Assembly: GCA_012735215.1 (NCBI GenBank)
Contig: JAAYHX010000023.1
Span: 186,001 to 250,000 of the forward strand
Source of the DNA: Tissierellia bacterium
GTDB lineage: Bacteria; Bacillota; Clostridia; Tissierellales; Tepidimicrobiaceae
Reading direction: 5' to 3'
Length of the DNA: 64,000 nt
Shown here: piece by piece, positions 44,169-52,208 of the stretch
How the letters are laid out: each line of letters starts with the position of its first letter
Numbering within the stretch: position 1 is the stretch's first letter
The notes under the pieces: generated by a model
What the model saw: only the letters and a program-made list of their open reading frames with translations
The model's database searches: none
What the model was told of the DNA's origin: nothing
Program-made: the position numbers and the translations under genes

Positions 44169-45537
44169 AAGAGAATGGAATTTGCTAATATTATTAGGTT
44201 TTACCATAATATTATTTGTATTTTATAGATTTATTATACCCTATCAACAGATGAAAATTAAAAGACTTGAAAGCCAGAAGCAAATTTATCAGGAAAAAAT
44301 AGAAGGAATGAGCATGTTAGTAAAAAGAGAGGATGATATTAATATAGAGATAGCTTCATTAGGGTATGAAAAAATTATCTTGTCTAATGGTCTATTTTTC
44401 AATGTGGAACAATCGGAGATACTTAATATTGTAAATGAACTGCTGGAAAATGAGAATATAGAAATTCAAGATATTGTATTTAACCTACCTAGTGAGGAGA
44501 ATATAGGTGAACTAACCGTAAATAGATTAGTAGTAAACATACCATATAAGGGTAATTATGCAGGGGTTTTAGAGGTTATAAAAAGCATATCAAGCTACCC
44601 AAAGAAAATATTAATAGATGATTTGACATTGGATAGGGCTGATGATGGCTCATTGCATGGTACTATTACTTTAAGCTTCTACAGTTTAAACAAGGAAGGA
44701 CAAGCCTCAGGTAATGTTGCTAGTGTGGATGAAATAAATATCCATAAGGATGATCCATTTGAGCCCTTTGATGGCTATGACAAAATAGAAGTAGAGTACC
44801 CACAAGTACCTAGAGTAGTATATGAGTATACAGAAGGTGTAAATGAAAATGAAGCAAATGAGGTAAAAGACATTAAGGAGATAGAACATAATAGGGTCAT
44901 ATTGGAGGATTTTGAGCATAATAATTTTAGCTTTATATCGGCTAATGGCCAAGCAAAAGGAAATATACTCCTATCTAGCAAGAGCAAATCTAAAGACAAA
45001 TCCTTACGACTAGAATACGATATTTCAGCTGCAGAAGAAAGTGTGGCATATATAGATATGTCTGCTAAAATGATAAAGATTATTAATCCTCCTGATTCCT
45101 TAGGATTATGGGTTTGTTCCTACAAAAAATCCCCTATTAAATTAGGCTTCCTAATAAAGGCTCAAAAGGATGAGCTATTAGATTTTACCATAGCTGATGA
45201 TATTTCATGGATTGGGTGGCACTATGTTGAGATAAGGTTGCCACAGGACTTAAGTCTATATCCTTTACTGATAGACAAAATATATATAGAACTAGGTAAT
45301 AATAAGGAGGATTATGGAGTACTACTCTTTGACAAGCTTGAAGCCAATTATCCTAATAGCAGTAATAGATCTAATAATCAATATCTATTTCATGTAGTTG
45401 AGAAAGGAGACACTTTAGATAGTATTAGCTTACGGTATTATCAAACTACCGACAAAAAGAATCTGATTATTAAATATAATGAGTTAGAGTCTGAGGAGCT
45501 TAGACCAGGGAAGGTGCTAATAATTCCAAAAGATTAG
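44116..45537 (+). CDS. pilO: PilO fused to a carbohydrate-binding-like domain and LysM
   Basis: The 473-residue protein starts as PilO: a transmembrane segment (about 24-42), a coiled coil and a PilO-like domain to about 195. A Pro/Glu/Asp-rich linker (about 205-255) leads to a beta-sandwich (about 258-413), which opens ILEDFE and contains WIGWHYVEIRLP, as in CBM-like galactose-binding folds. The C-terminal LysM (about 425-473) begins HVVEKGDTLDSIS. The ATG follows TTGGAGGTTA and overlaps pilN by 53 nt. LysM should bind peptidoglycan, so the protein may tie the pilus platform to the wall. Confidence 0.85.
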   Translation: MELKKRLKTYKSLRKLSKREWNLLILLGFTIILFVFYRFIIPYQQMKIKRLESQKQIYQEKIEGMSMLVKREDDINIEIASLGYEKIILSNGLFFNVEQSEILNIVNELLENENIEIQDIVFNLPSEENIGELTVNRLVVNIPYKGNYAGVLEVIKSISSYPKKILIDDLTLDRADDGSLHGTITLSFYSLNKEGQASGNVASVDEINIHKDDPFEPFDGYDKIEVEYPQVPRVVYEYTEGVNENEANEVKDIKEIEHNRVILEDFEHNNFSFISANGQAKGNILLSSKSKSKDKSLRLEYDISAAEESVAYIDMSAKMIKIINPPDSLGLWVCSYKKSPIKLGFLIKAQKDELLDFTIADDISWIGWHYVEIRLPQDLSLYPLLIDKIYIELGNNKEDYGVLLFDKLEANYPNSSNRSNNQYLFHVVEKGDTLDSISLRYYQTTDKKNLIIKYNELESEELRPGKVLIIPKD

Positions 45538-45593
45538 GACGCTTTGGAGATGAAACATAAAAGTGAAGCAAAGAATGGGGGTATAAAAATATA

Positions 45594-46040
45594 GTGCTTA
45601 AGGATGCAAAAGGGGCTACTTTAATTGAGATGCTCCTAGTAATTAGCATTGTTTCCATTTTGATTACTATTCCAATTCTCAATTGGGGGGTTGTAACAAA
45701 TTATATTGAAAAAAAAGAGATAAACGAATTCATAAATGATATTACTAGTGCTAGAAATAGGGCTATATTAGAGTCTAAGCTATATAGTGTAGACATCTTA
45801 GTAGATAAGGATACCTATGCAATATATAATTATAATCCAAACAAGAAACTAGTGAAAGTTAAGAAGTTAAATGGAAATTTATCTATTAGAAGGACCACCA
45901 TTAAGAACAATGAGGTTACTTTTGGGGCTTTAGGTGTGCCTATGGAGACAGGTACTATATATTTGACCAATCATAAAGGTAGGGAAATTAGAATAACCAT
46001 AACGCCAATAACAGCTAAAGTAAATATTTATATGGATTAA
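45594..46040 (+). CDS. Minor pilin, GspH/FimT-like
   Basis: The 148-residue prepilin has a leader ending at Gly7, with mature start ATLIEMLLVISIVSILI; Ala replaces the usual Phe at +1, while Glu at +5 is kept. The following body fits a pseudopilin of the GspH/FimT type. The GTG start has a rather distant GGGGGT box, so the start is less certain. It is the first of four minor pilin genes. Confidence 0.82.
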   Translation: MLKDAKGATLIEMLLVISIVSILITIPILNWGVVTNYIEKKEINEFINDITSARNRAILESKLYSVDILVDKDTYAIYNYNPNKKLVKVKKLNGNLSIRRTTIKNNEVTFGALGVPMETGTIYLTNHKGREIRITITPITAKVNIYMD

Positions 46041-46061
46041 TTTTATAAATGTGGGATTGTT

Positions 46062-46502
46062 ATGAATAATAATAAAGGATTTACATTAATTGAAGTTATA
46101 ATAGGTTTGTTTCTGTTAGGTATTATTTCTGTAACTTTTATACCTGTGTTAAATACAGCTCTAGTTAATATACGATCTTCCAATGATAAGGTTTCCACGA
46201 TTCTGTTTGCAGAATCAATTATGGAGGAAATAAAGTACTTTAATGATGAGAGTTCAGAGAATAGCTATATACTCGATACAAATATGGCTGAGGTAATGGA
46301 TCTATTAGGCAAATCAGATTATGTGCACATAAGTTTACCTAGAAATGGAGAAGAAGAGTGGGATTATAAATGTGATATCGTTAAGCAAAATATAGATGAC
46401 GAGCTATGGCATATTACTATAACCATATATTCCAAGGGGAAAAAGGAGACAAAGAATGTGGTTTTGCAAGCTTATGTGGAGAAACCTGAAAGAGATCAAT
46501 AA
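46062..46502 (+). CDS. Minor pilin, GspI/PilV-like
   Basis: The 146-residue prepilin has a leader ending at Gly6, then FTLIEVIIGLFLLGIIS with Glu at +5. The body carries the ESIMEEIKYF helix seen in GspI/PilV-like proteins. Its 3' end overlaps the next minor pilin by 47 nt. Confidence 0.82.
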   Translation: MNNNKGFTLIEVIIGLFLLGIISVTFIPVLNTALVNIRSSNDKVSTILFAESIMEEIKYFNDESSENSYILDTNMAEVMDLLGKSDYVHISLPRNGEEEWDYKCDIVKQNIDDELWHITITIYSKGKKETKNVVLQAYVEKPERDQ

Positions 46503-47043
46503 AGATAAGTCTAAGGGTTTTACTTTAATAGAATTGTTATTATCCTTAACTACAGGGCTTGTCATAATTATGACTGCTATTATCATATTAAATCTCTTTA
46601 TAATGAGTAACAAAATAGTAGAAACCAATAATGATATCATGGCAAATGGCAGATATGCATTAGAATACATAAAGCAGGAAGTAAGACTAGCTGATCAGAT
46701 CATATCATCCCATAAGTTCAGTAGGCTAAATGAAAGATTTCAAAGTAACTTTGGATTTGTTATTGTTAAATATAATCCCAGTAATTATTTAAAATACAGC
46801 TATTGTACATATTATTTTGAGGACAATAAAATTATAAGGGTTGCAACAAACACTTCAAATTTTACATTTCCAAGTGGACAAGCCTTTAGTGGACACAATA
46901 TAGTAGCTGAGTATATTAAGTCTGTTGATGAGATAATGGTTGACTTTAATAACAGGTTGATTAGAATATCCTTGACCTTAGAAGATAAGGATGAGCAGAA
47001 ACTAGAGATGACAATAGGGATGAGGTGTCCTGTTATCTATTAA
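46456..47043 (+). CDS. Minor pilin, GspJ/PilW-like
   Basis: The 195-residue prepilin has a long basic leader ending at Gly21, then FTLIELLLSLTTGLVII with Glu at +5. ALEYIKQEVRLAD after the first helix is typical of PilW/GspJ proteins. The ATG at 46456 has GGAG 8 nt upstream inside the previous gene; no start after the overlap has a ribosome binding site, so the overlap appears real. Confidence 0.82.
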   Translation: MWFCKLMWRNLKEINKDKSKGFTLIELLLSLTTGLVIIMTAIIILNLFIMSNKIVETNNDIMANGRYALEYIKQEVRLADQIISSHKFSRLNERFQSNFGFVIVKYNPSNYLKYSYCTYYFEDNKIIRVATNTSNFTFPSGQAFSGHNIVAEYIKSVDEIMVDFNNRLIRISLTLEDKDEQKLEMTIGMRCPVIY

Positions 47044-47064
47044 TAATTTTTTTGGGGGATAGAA

Positions 47065-48087
47065 GTGAATAATGAGAAAGGATTTATAACATTAACATTG
47101 TTAATGGTGGTTGCAGTTATATCAATTGTTGCAGTTTACCTATTAGGAAGCTTAGAACTAAACAGCATTGTTAATAATGCCGCTGAAGACAGCCTTCAAG
47201 CTTATTACTCTGCTGAGAGCAAACTATATTTGCTAATAAATATGGATGAGTATTATTATAATCAGCTGTTGCCTAGGATAAAAAGGTATATAAAATATGG
47301 TAGAATTACTCCAGATTATGACAATAAGATTATTTTAGATGAAAAAGATTTAATTGAAGACGATAAGTATAATATAGTCAATTTAAATTTTCTGATTGAC
47401 GAGAATAATAGGAGAGTATTAGAAGTTAAAATTGATAGCAGTAGAAGGATAATATCTAAACAATTAATTGCAGAGTTATATTTAATAAATGAAATATTTG
47501 AATTGGGAATGCCAGTTGTATCACATGATACACTTACCCAAGATCAAAGATTTGAGTTTGATAATTATATGGAATATTTAGAAAGAGAAATATATACTGC
47601 TGAGCTGGATGAAGGAATTACCGGAGTTTATGGTTCTGATTATGATGAGATAGATATTGTTGGTGAAGGGAACTCATTAAGGGTTGATTATTATAGATCG
47701 GGTTTAAGCAATCCAATTAAAGAAGAGATTATTATAAACAATAAAATATTTTTGCTTGGGAAAAATAATAAAAATTGTGATATTAAGGTGAATTTTGTTA
47801 GTGGTTTTGATAGAATATCTCTGGAAGGAATTCTATATGTTGAAGGTGGTCTATATATTTATGATGATTTCAATTTTAAGGGTATAATTATTGTAAATGG
47901 AGAATTAAATATTTACCCTGGAGCCAATGTCAATATCAATGGTATCCTATTAACCAGAGAATCTATTGAACAGTTAGGAGATGATGTGGATCCGGTAATA
48001 AATTATGATTTCCTGGAGGTTAAAAAGTATGGAGCTTGTTTACCTAAGTTTATAGATATAAGGGTAAAAAAAATCATAAGTAACTAG
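47065..48087 (+). CDS. Minor pilin-like, GspK/PilX-like
   Basis: The 340-residue protein has a leader ending at Gly6 and mature start FITLTLLMVVAVISIVAVYLL. It lacks the Glu at +5, as GspK tip pseudopilins do. The large C-terminal part is beta-rich, with repeated strand-turn units near 255-300 (IYDDFNFKGIIIVNGELNIYP... pattern). By analogy with GspK it may cap the pilus tip. A GTG start follows GGGGGAT. Confidence 0.75.
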   Translation: MNNEKGFITLTLLMVVAVISIVAVYLLGSLELNSIVNNAAEDSLQAYYSAESKLYLLINMDEYYYNQLLPRIKRYIKYGRITPDYDNKIILDEKDLIEDDKYNIVNLNFLIDENNRRVLEVKIDSSRRIISKQLIAELYLINEIFELGMPVVSHDTLTQDQRFEFDNYMEYLEREIYTAELDEGITGVYGSDYDEIDIVGEGNSLRVDYYRSGLSNPIKEEIIINNKIFLLGKNNKNCDIKVNFVSGFDRISLEGILYVEGGLYIYDDFNFKGIIIVNGELNIYPGANVNINGILLTRESIEQLGDDVDPVINYDFLEVKKYGACLPKFIDIRVKKIISN

Positions 48088-48098
48088 GGAGGGTTACT

Positions 48099-48365
48099 AT
48101 GGAGCTGAAAAATTTGATGGAAGAGGAAGTCCTTAGGGTCGTGGAGAAGCTATTAAAAGAGAGGGATGATATATGTACTTGTGATAGGTGTAAAATGGAT
48201 ATTGCTGCTGTTACCTTAAACAATATAAAGCCAAAATATGTGGTTACTGAAAAGGGAGCGCTTTTTGCTAGAGTTGATTCATTAAGCTATCAGTTTGATA
48301 CAGATATTACAGTAGAAGCAGCAAAAGCAATAAAGAAAGTAGGGGAGAATCCAAATCATGAATAA
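48099..48365 (+). CDS. comFB: ComFB-family protein
   Basis: The 88-residue protein is of the late competence ComFB family (MEEEVLRVVEKLLKER start), with a cysteine cluster C26, C28 and C31 that could bind metal. Cyanobacterial ComFB has been described as a c-di-GMP receptor that affects pili and DNA uptake. Its place right after the pilin genes supports a regulatory link. It overlaps aroK by 8 nt, so it is cotranscribed. Confidence 0.82.
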   Translation: MELKNLMEEEVLRVVEKLLKERDDICTCDRCKMDIAAVTLNNIKPKYVVTEKGALFARVDSLSYQFDTDITVEAAKAIKKVGENPNHE

Positions 48366-48891
48366 TATCGTATTAATAGGTATGAGTGGTGTTGGCAAAA
48401 CCACTGTAGGAAAATATATTGCCTCACAATTAAGTATGAGTTTTGTAGATACAGATGAAATAATAATTAATAGATCTGGAACTACTATTAGTAATATTTT
48501 TAATAAGTTTGGAGAAGAATATTTTAGAGATTTAGAAAAGCAAGTAGTAGAAGAAGTATCCAAGTATAATGACACTGTTATCTCTACTGGAGGTGGAGTT
48601 ATTTTAAACAGGATAAATATTGATAATTTGAAGCAGAATGGACTAGTATTTTTGTTAGAAGCAAGTATAGATACCTTATATAGTAATTTAAAGGATAATT
48701 TAGAATCAAAAGACCATAGACCTTTATTAGATGGCTCGGGTTTAAGGGCTAGGATAGAAAAGATGTATAATGATAGAAAGGAACTTTACATATCTAGTGC
48801 AGACTATATAATACACATTGATGAAAAAGCTGTCGAAGAAATAGGTGATGAAATTATTTCTATTTTTAATAGGCTAAACTCTTGTAGTTAA
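48358..48891 (+). CDS. aroK: Shikimate kinase
   Basis: The 177-residue P-loop kinase phosphorylates shikimate in aromatic amino acid synthesis. It has Walker A GMSGVGKTT (about residues 8-16), DTDEIIINRSG for substrate binding, STGGGVI, and the LID Arg in HRPLL. There are no other aro genes here. It likely shares the pilus transcript, an order (pil-aroK) also known from other bacteria. Confidence 0.92.
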   Translation: MNNIVLIGMSGVGKTTVGKYIASQLSMSFVDTDEIIINRSGTTISNIFNKFGEEYFRDLEKQVVEEVSKYNDTVISTGGGVILNRINIDNLKQNGLVFLLEASIDTLYSNLKDNLESKDHRPLLDGSGLRARIEKMYNDRKELYISSADYIIHIDEKAVEEIGDEIISIFNRLNSCS

Positions 48892-49012
48892 TATGAAGGA
48901 TTGATATAATTAAATAGCGAAATAGGAGACCTATAATAGAAGCAACAGTTTTTAGATCAAAATGAGGATAATTAGTTTTAGAAGCAATGATATAATTTAA
49001 GGAGGTAATAAG

Positions 49013-49570
49013 ATGATTTCAGCAGGAGATTTTAGAAAAGGGATCACCTTTGAAATGGATGGACAAGTATATCAGATAATAGATTTCCAGCATGTTAAAC
49101 CTGGAAAAGGAGCTGCTTTTGTTAGAGCGAAGATAAAAAATGTTATGACAGGAGCTACTAGAGAAACTACATTTAATCCTACAGATAGATTTCCTGAAGC
49201 TAGAATCGAAAGCAAAGAAATGCAGTATTTATACAATGATGGCCAACTATACTATTTCATGGATAATGAAACATATGAACAATTACCTTTGGAGAAAGAT
49301 CAGGTAGAAGATGCAATAATGTATATTAAAGAAAATGACAACGCTATTATACGCTTTTACCAAGGTAAGCCTTTCGAAGTAGTTCCTCCTAATTTCGTAG
49401 AACTTGTTGTTACCCATACCGAGCCTGGAGTTAAAGGTGATACAGCTACAGGAGCTACTAAACCAGCAACGGTAGAAACAGGTTTAGTTGTTAATGTACC
49501 ATTATTTGTTAATGAAGGAGATAAAATCAAAATCGACACTAGAACGGGAGAGTATTTGTCAAGAATTTAG
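49013..49570 (+). CDS. efp: Translation elongation factor P
   Basis: EF-P relieves ribosome stalling at polyproline. The 185-residue protein has three beta-barrel domains; the modification-site loop is KPGKGAAF, with Lys32 at the position modified in Bacillus. The start follows AAGGAGG. The next gene starts 37 nt downstream. Confidence 0.95.
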   Translation: MISAGDFRKGITFEMDGQVYQIIDFQHVKPGKGAAFVRAKIKNVMTGATRETTFNPTDRFPEARIESKEMQYLYNDGQLYYFMDNETYEQLPLEKDQVEDAIMYIKENDNAIIRFYQGKPFEVVPPNFVELVVTHTEPGVKGDTATGATKPATVETGLVVNVPLFVNEGDKIKIDTRTGEYLSRI

Positions 49571-49607
49571 GATATAATAATTATATAAAATAAAAGGAGG
49601 GAATAAG

Positions 49608-49943
49608 ATGGATTATTTGTTTGAAAGAATATCTTATTTAAAGGGGTTAGCAGATGGTCTTGAAATAGACGAAAAATCAAAAGAAGGAAAGTTGCTGATA
49701 CATATAATTGATGCATTAGAAGATATTGTTGATGCTATTGATGAGTTAGATGAAAACTACACTAATCTAGAACAACATGTGGAATATATAGATGAAGATT
49801 TAACAGATCTTGAAGATGATTTCTATGACTACGATGATGAATATGACGAATACGATGATTATGAAGAAGAATACGATGAAGATTTTGATGAATATGATGA
49901 TTATGAAGTATACGATGATTTAGATGATGAACTTGAAGAATAG
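49608..49943 (+). CDS. Acidic protein with CD1247-type N-terminal domain
   Basis: The 111-residue protein has an N-terminal helical region (about 1-60; ISYLKGLADGLEI) found in clostridial proteins next to efp. A tail of almost pure Asp, Glu and Tyr (about 64-111) follows. The tail is coded by short repeats based on gat-gaa-tat units. Some relatives end in a zinc ribbon, which is absent here. The function is unknown. Confidence 0.65.
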   Translation: MDYLFERISYLKGLADGLEIDEKSKEGKLLIHIIDALEDIVDAIDELDENYTNLEQHVEYIDEDLTDLEDDFYDYDDEYDEYDDYEEEYDEDFDEYDDYEVYDDLDDELEE

Positions 49944-49976
49944 TTCCATTTATAGAATTAAATAACCCTATCTACA

Positions 49977-50011
49977 AACTTAAAACCGATAACGGTTTTA
50001 AGTTTTTTTTT
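49977..50011 (+). terminator. Strong terminator before spoIIIA
   Basis: A 12-bp perfect stem (49977-49988 with 49993-50004), 4-nt loop and a run of T (50003-50011). Confidence 0.93.
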
Positions 50012-50039
50012 GCATATTATTTTAGCTTGTTCATATTTA
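50012..50039 (+). promoter_or_regulatory. Sigma-E-like promoter of spoIIIA
   Basis: GCATATT (50012-50018) fits the sigma-E -35 consensus GMATATT. CATATTTA (50032-50039) partly matches the -10 CATACAHT, with a 13-nt spacer, one short of the usual 14. The Bacillus spoIIIA operon is sigma-E dependent. Confidence 0.55.
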
Positions 50040-50064
50040 TATATATAAAGAGGAGGGACATGTT

Positions 50065-51042
50065 GTGCAGCAAAGGGAGATCGGAATATATGAAAATGTT
50101 CTAGAATATATTAGTTTAGAAATTAGTCAGGTATTAAAAAAGATTCCACTTATCTATAAAGAAAGTGTAGAAGAAATAAGGCTTAGAAATGGATTGCCCA
50201 TAAATATATATAGCATGAACTCAGATTATTTTGTAGCAGAGGATGGATCCATTACCAAGGATAAACATAGGGGTAAATTAGTGACTAAAGAGGATATAAT
50301 AAAAACTTTTCAGCTAATTAGCAATTACTCTGTATATGCCTTTGAAGAGGAGATTAAAAATGGATTTATTACTTTAAAAGGAGGTCATAGAGTTGGTATA
50401 GGAGGAAAAGTGCTTTATGGAAAGAATGGGGTTGAAAAAATAAAAAATATTTCTTCCCTAAATATTCGTATTGCTAGGGAAAAGATAGGTGTTTCCAATA
50501 AATTAATGAAGTACATAATAGAATATCCTAATACCATATACAATACACTGATCGTTTCACCACCTAAATGCGGTAAAACTACTATATTGAGAGATATGAT
50601 TAGAAATCTAAGCAATGGATTAACAGACTATAATTTCATGGGTCTGAAAATAGGAGTAATAGATGAGAGATCGGAATTAGCTGGAATGTATAACGGAGTA
50701 GCACAGCACGACTTGGGACCAAGGGTTGATGTATTAGACGGATGTAGCAAAAAAGATGGAACAATTATGCTATTAAGAGCTATGTCGCCAGATGTGATTG
50801 TTATGGATGAGATAGGAGGCATAGATGACGTTGCTGCCATTCATGAGATTATAAAGGCTGGTGTAAAAATAATAGCTACTGTTCATGGTAGTTCCATTGA
50901 AGACCTTAGAACTAGAAGAAGCTTAAATATACTGATAAATGATATGATCTTCAAAAGATATATTGTTTTGGATAATTCTAAGGGGATAGGTACAGTTAAA
51001 GATGTAATTGATGGAAACACATTTACTTCAATAAAGATATAG
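50065..51042 (+). CDS. spoIIIAA: Stage III sporulation protein AA (ATPase)
   Basis: SpoIIIAA is the ATPase of the SpoIIIA-SpoIIQ channel between mother cell and forespore, related to type II/IV secretion ATPases. The 325-residue protein has Walker A PKCGKTT (Lys171) and Walker B VIVMDEIGG. A GTG start follows AGGAGGGA. It heads eight tightly packed genes. Confidence 0.95.
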   Translation: MQQREIGIYENVLEYISLEISQVLKKIPLIYKESVEEIRLRNGLPINIYSMNSDYFVAEDGSITKDKHRGKLVTKEDIIKTFQLISNYSVYAFEEEIKNGFITLKGGHRVGIGGKVLYGKNGVEKIKNISSLNIRIAREKIGVSNKLMKYIIEYPNTIYNTLIVSPPKCGKTTILRDMIRNLSNGLTDYNFMGLKIGVIDERSELAGMYNGVAQHDLGPRVDVLDGCSKKDGTIMLLRAMSPDVIVMDEIGGIDDVAAIHEIIKAGVKIIATVHGSSIEDLRTRRSLNILINDMIFKRYIVLDNSKGIGTVKDVIDGNTFTSIKI

Positions 51043-51056
51043 GAAGAAGGGCTACT

Positions 51057-51581
51057 ATGGGATTGCTAAAAATATTTGCAAGTATATTGATAGTATCTTC
51101 AACATCTTTAATAGGCTACTGTTTTGGAAATAGGTATTCTACAAGACTAGAAAATTTATTGCACCTAGAGCAATGTATTAAGATCCTAGAGACTGAGATT
51201 GTATATGGAGCAGTTCCATTACCTGAAGCCTTGACTAATGTTTATATAAAAGGAAATAAGAAAGTTTCATTTATATTTGAAGAAATAAGAAGGAACTTGC
51301 TAAACAACAGGGATGGGGATCTTCTAAAGAGCTTTAAAATGGTCAGTAATCAATTGACAGAACAATTGAGCTTCAAAGAAACAGATGTGGAACTATTTTT
51401 ATCTTTGGGGAGACTTTTAGGCTCTTCTGACAGATCAGACCAAGAGAAGAATTTTAAGCTTATATTGAAGCAGATAGAAATCTTAAAAAATGAAGCAAAG
51501 ATAGAAATGGACAGGAATGAAAAAGTGTACAAAAACTTAGGAGTCTTAGCTGGAATTACTATTGTAATAATACTTTTATAG
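51057..51581 (+). CDS. spoIIIAB: Stage III sporulation protein AB
   Basis: The 174-residue protein has an N-terminal and a C-terminal hydrophobic segment around a helical cytoplasmic part that resembles GspF platform domains. The motif LEQCIKILETEIVYG followed by PLPEAL is typical. It lies 14 nt after spoIIIAA. Confidence 0.92.
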   Translation: MGLLKIFASILIVSSTSLIGYCFGNRYSTRLENLLHLEQCIKILETEIVYGAVPLPEALTNVYIKGNKKVSFIFEEIRRNLLNNRDGDLLKSFKMVSNQLTEQLSFKETDVELFLSLGRLLGSSDRSDQEKNFKLILKQIEILKNEAKIEMDRNEKVYKNLGVLAGITIVIILL

Positions 51582-51594
51582 AGGAGAGAATATT

Positions 51595-51792
51595 ATGGAT
51601 ATTAGTTTAATATTCAAAATAGCTAGTATTGGGATTTTATTAGGCATCCTTAATATTATCTTAGATAAGGCAGATAAGAAGGAATTTGCGTACATTACAA
51701 CGCTTGTAGGAGTAGTAATAGTATTTGGAATGGTTGTGGTTTTAATCTCACGACTCTTTGATAATATAAGGACAATATTCCAGTTGTATTGA
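51595..51792 (+). CDS. spoIIIAC: Stage III sporulation protein AC
   Basis: The 65-residue membrane protein has two hydrophobic helices and the ILDKADKKEFAYITTLVG core that is shared with SpoIIIAD. It starts 13 nt after spoIIIAB, behind GAGGAGAG. Confidence 0.92.
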   Translation: MDISLIFKIASIGILLGILNIILDKADKKEFAYITTLVGVVIVFGMVVVLISRLFDNIRTIFQLY

Positions 51793-51807
51793 TTAGGAAG
51801 TGATCCA

Positions 51808-52197
51808 ATGGAAGTAGTTCAAATTGTTGGTATCGGTCTTGTGGCTACCATATTAATAGTATTACTCCGCCAGTCTAATAGATCTGATTTTGCATTGCTA
51901 GTAAGCGTGGTTACAGGATTAATTATATTTGCAATGGTAATAGACAAAGTAAAGTACATAGTTGATACATTAAGCAACCTGTCGCGGAATGCAAATATAG
52001 AATTTACTTACTTTACTACTATATTAAAGATTATTGGCATTGCCTATATAGTTGAGTTTGGAGCCCAGATTTCTAGAGATGCAGGAGAAGAAGCAATTGC
52101 ATCAAAAATCGAGCTAGGTGGGAAAGTATTGATTATGGTTCTAGCAATGCCAATACTATTAGCATTAATGGATTTGATTATTAAAATACTACCTTAA
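51808..52197 (+). CDS. spoIIIAD: Stage III sporulation protein AD
   Basis: The 129-residue membrane protein repeats the SpoIIIAC pattern (LLRQSNRSDFALLVSVVTG) at its N-terminus and adds a C-terminal half with further hydrophobic helices. It is probably part of the channel's membrane base. Confidence 0.92.
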   Translation: MEVVQIVGIGLVATILIVLLRQSNRSDFALLVSVVTGLIIFAMVIDKVKYIVDTLSNLSRNANIEFTYFTTILKIIGIAYIVEFGAQISRDAGEEAIASKIELGGKVLIMVLAMPILLALMDLIIKILP

Positions 52198-52208
52198 AGG
52201 TGAAGAAC

